A stretch of DNA of 64,000 bases from Sipunculus nudus (taxonomy: Eukaryota; Annelida; Sipuncula; Golfingiida; Sipunculidae). The stretch is from contig CM049320.1 in NCBI GenBank assembly GCA_026874595.1, positions 33,576,214 through 33,640,213 on the forward strand. Direction: 5' to 3'. Both the position numbers and the translations under genes were made by a program. Below are positions 62,511 to 64,000 of this stretch, piece after piece; within the stretch, counting starts at the first letter, position 1; every line of letters begins with the position of its first letter. The notes under the pieces were generated by a model that was not told the DNA's origin, ran no database searches, and worked only from the letters and a program-made list of their open reading frames with translations.

Positions 62511-63289
62511 TTATTTAATGAAGTGTATTACACTACAGTGTATTTTGTCTTGCGTAAGGGCTATTTCAAGACCTGATGTATCAATCATGTCTCTGTATCG
62601 CTGTAGCGAGGTTTTGGATTGGACGATTACATGAAATAATATTCGTTGAACAGATACATATTTGTGTCTTTACAAAACAGACGAGCAAGTGCATAAAAAA
62701 TTGATTATAAATTGTGAATTAGAGTGTCATAACCAATGTGTCCACATTAAAGAGTGTCAAGCCTGTCACTGCTGCTTTCGAATCAACCAAACCTAATAAC
62801 ATGTAATCTTCAGAAATACCTGCCATTTAGAAACACGCCTTGTCCCGGACCGCTAAATTGAAGATACCCGAGAGATTAGTGGAAGAGAGTCTGCAGGGAA
62901 ATTAAAGATCTGAAGAATCTTTCATTAAATTGACCATTATAGACTGACTACACACTCGCGTATATTTCCTGGATTTTAAGTAATATGCTTTTAACTGACA
63001 AATATTTCTTTCCTTCTGCAAAAATTCACAAAATTGATGATAAAGTCCTTATAAAAATAACTATTAACTCTGTATGTTGGGCCATACTGTCATCCTAATC
63101 ATTTGAGGGTCTTGACCCATGTGCCATTTTTTCTCAATTTTATCGTTATTGTATCAGTTGGGATTAGGGAATCTATTCCATCACATTTTGCTTACCTGTT
63201 GGTAATCGATATATGTATTTTATCGACTGTACACACTATTGATTACACTTAAGTAAATGTACATCTAAGTATTTCTTTTAACTTGACAG
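62511..63289. other. upstream region or 5' UTR intron of the CARD-like gene
   Basis: No ORF. It carries the degenerate repeat end at 63095 and, at its right edge, the splice acceptor for the 63290 exon. Confidence 0.4.
63095..63130 (+). repeat. degenerate AGCTCAG-family 3' terminus
   Basis: CATTTGAGGGTCTTGACCCATGTGCC resembles the CAGCTGAGCGTCATGACCCATGGGTC terminus. No body is recognisable. Confidence 0.3.
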
Positions 63290-63462
63290 ATTAACTGATC
63301 ATTATGGAAGTCCAGAACCAAGATGTGATTACAGAGGAGCAAATGAAGAAGTTAAGAACTAATATGAAAAACTTGTGTGAAAATATGAAAGTGAACGCAG
63401 ATTTGCTGGCTACACTGCTGTCAAAGGAAGTCATTACATTCACGGAGATGGAGGAAATAAAA
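63290..63462 (+). CDS. first coding exon of a probable CARD-domain protein (partial)
   Basis: A pyrimidine-rich acceptor (TTTCTTTTAACTTGACAG) precedes a short leader and an ATG at 63304. Fifty-three codons run to a GTATGT donor at 63463, phase 0. The peptide (LRTNMKNLCENMKVNADLLA then TLLSKEVITFTEMEEIK) fits helices 1-3 of a CARD domain: amphipathic helix, L-L-x-x-L-x-S-K-x-V-I-T, acidic helix start. Family knowledge: CARDs mediate homotypic assembly in caspase, RIG-I-like and other innate-immune or apoptosis proteins. Which of these this is cannot be told, because the rest of the gene lies beyond the window. The ORF continues past the donor for 26 codons of hydrophobic, non-domain sequence, which supports splicing there. 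A death-fold member other than CARD is possible. Confidence 0.6.
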
Positions 63463-64000
63463 GTATGTTTCCTTTCATGGCCTCTAATTTGGTACCCTTT
63501 AATACTGTGCGATGTTTTAATGGTATATGTCTTAATAAAGTAAAATTAAATCAAATGAGCACGTTACCGTAATCAGGATTTGGGTGCCTTGCTTTCTTTT
63601 ATCTGAGACTTCAGGATTATGAAATAACATGTGCAATTTAAAACTTAATTGACACTTTTTAATTTATCAATTGATCAAAACTCTCAATTTTGAGAATCAG
63701 CTCAACCATTTCAGTCATGTTAAGCCAAAGTGAGGTTTCTTCGTCCGGTAATCTTGGCTGGTTCTCCTTGGAAACTGAAATTAAGTCGCTACTTTTTTCT
63801 CCTTAAATTGTACTTGTGTTGAGGATGAGGGATGCTGAGCAAACATTTTGTAGCTAATAAAGTATTAAATAAAATATTAAGCATAATACTCATATAAATC
63901 ATTTGCATTATGTGAAGTAATAGGACAATCAGCCAGTTAGAACGGTGTCGAAAAATTGAAAAGTAGGGACATGAAGGTTTCTTGGCTGAAGCTGATATTT
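63463..64000 (+). other. first coding intron of the CARD-like gene (runs off the window)
   Basis: It starts with GTATGT. No further coding exon is visible before the end. Confidence 0.45.

Overview
The window is animal nuclear DNA: AT-rich, with long GT-AG introns, one large multi-exon gene, and many repeats between and inside its introns. Several repeats (AGCTCAG...CTTGTT elements rich in GTCC repeats, elements with a GGTGGCGCCACC palindrome, and a tRNA-derived SINE) look like those I associate with bivalve molluscs. That assignment is an inference from repeat style and from an invertebrate ACAP protein, not a species identification.

The one securely readable gene is the 3' part of an ACAP2-type ArfGAP (centaurin-beta) on the + strand. 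Fourteen internal-to-terminal exons between 8787 and 32725 join in a single open frame of 559 residues: PH domain, ArfGAP zinc finger, acidic/serine-rich linker, ankyrin repeats and the ACAP2-type C-terminus, ending in TGA. The N-terminal BAR-domain exons were not found in the first 8.8 kb and probably lie upstream of the window. A second gene begins at the right edge: a coding exon at 63290-63462 whose product resembles the first helices of a CARD domain. Its remainder lies outside the window.

Layout. 1-8786: intron or upstream DNA with a frameshifted pogo/Tigger-like transposon (1505-2709), an element with paired end repeats and a 280-bp tandem array (3280-4754), and an orphan element terminus (8356-8388). 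8787-32725: ACAP exons. Intron 1 is packed with degenerate minisatellites, intron 5 with two nested AGCTCAG elements, and intron 6 is almost entirely a 20-bp minisatellite. 32726-36460: 3' UTR and intergenic DNA with a cluster of poly(A) signals. 36461-50700: a direct segmental duplication (36.46-39.7 kb and 45.77-48.0 kb) fused to AGCTCAG-family arrays, with a SINE and a CpG-richer block between. 50701-56600: low-copy DNA with a diverged tandem duplication of about 2 kb. 56600-58640: a dead LINE on the - strand. 58845-59408: a second, shorter pogo-like copy. 60359-62510: a second paired-end-repeat element with a 288-bp array.

The most interesting signal is a set of repeats sharing one architecture: a short repeat at the 5' end, a central tandem array, the inverted copy of the 5' repeat near the 3' end, then a small hairpin and a terminal CTAGTT or CTTGTT. 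In the two best copies the end repeats differ in sequence, yet each pair is perfectly complementary, so the pairing is kept while the sequence changes. This matches the published description of Helentron-associated (HINE / pearl-like) non-autonomous elements. The assignment is an inference, and no Rep/helicase gene is present here.
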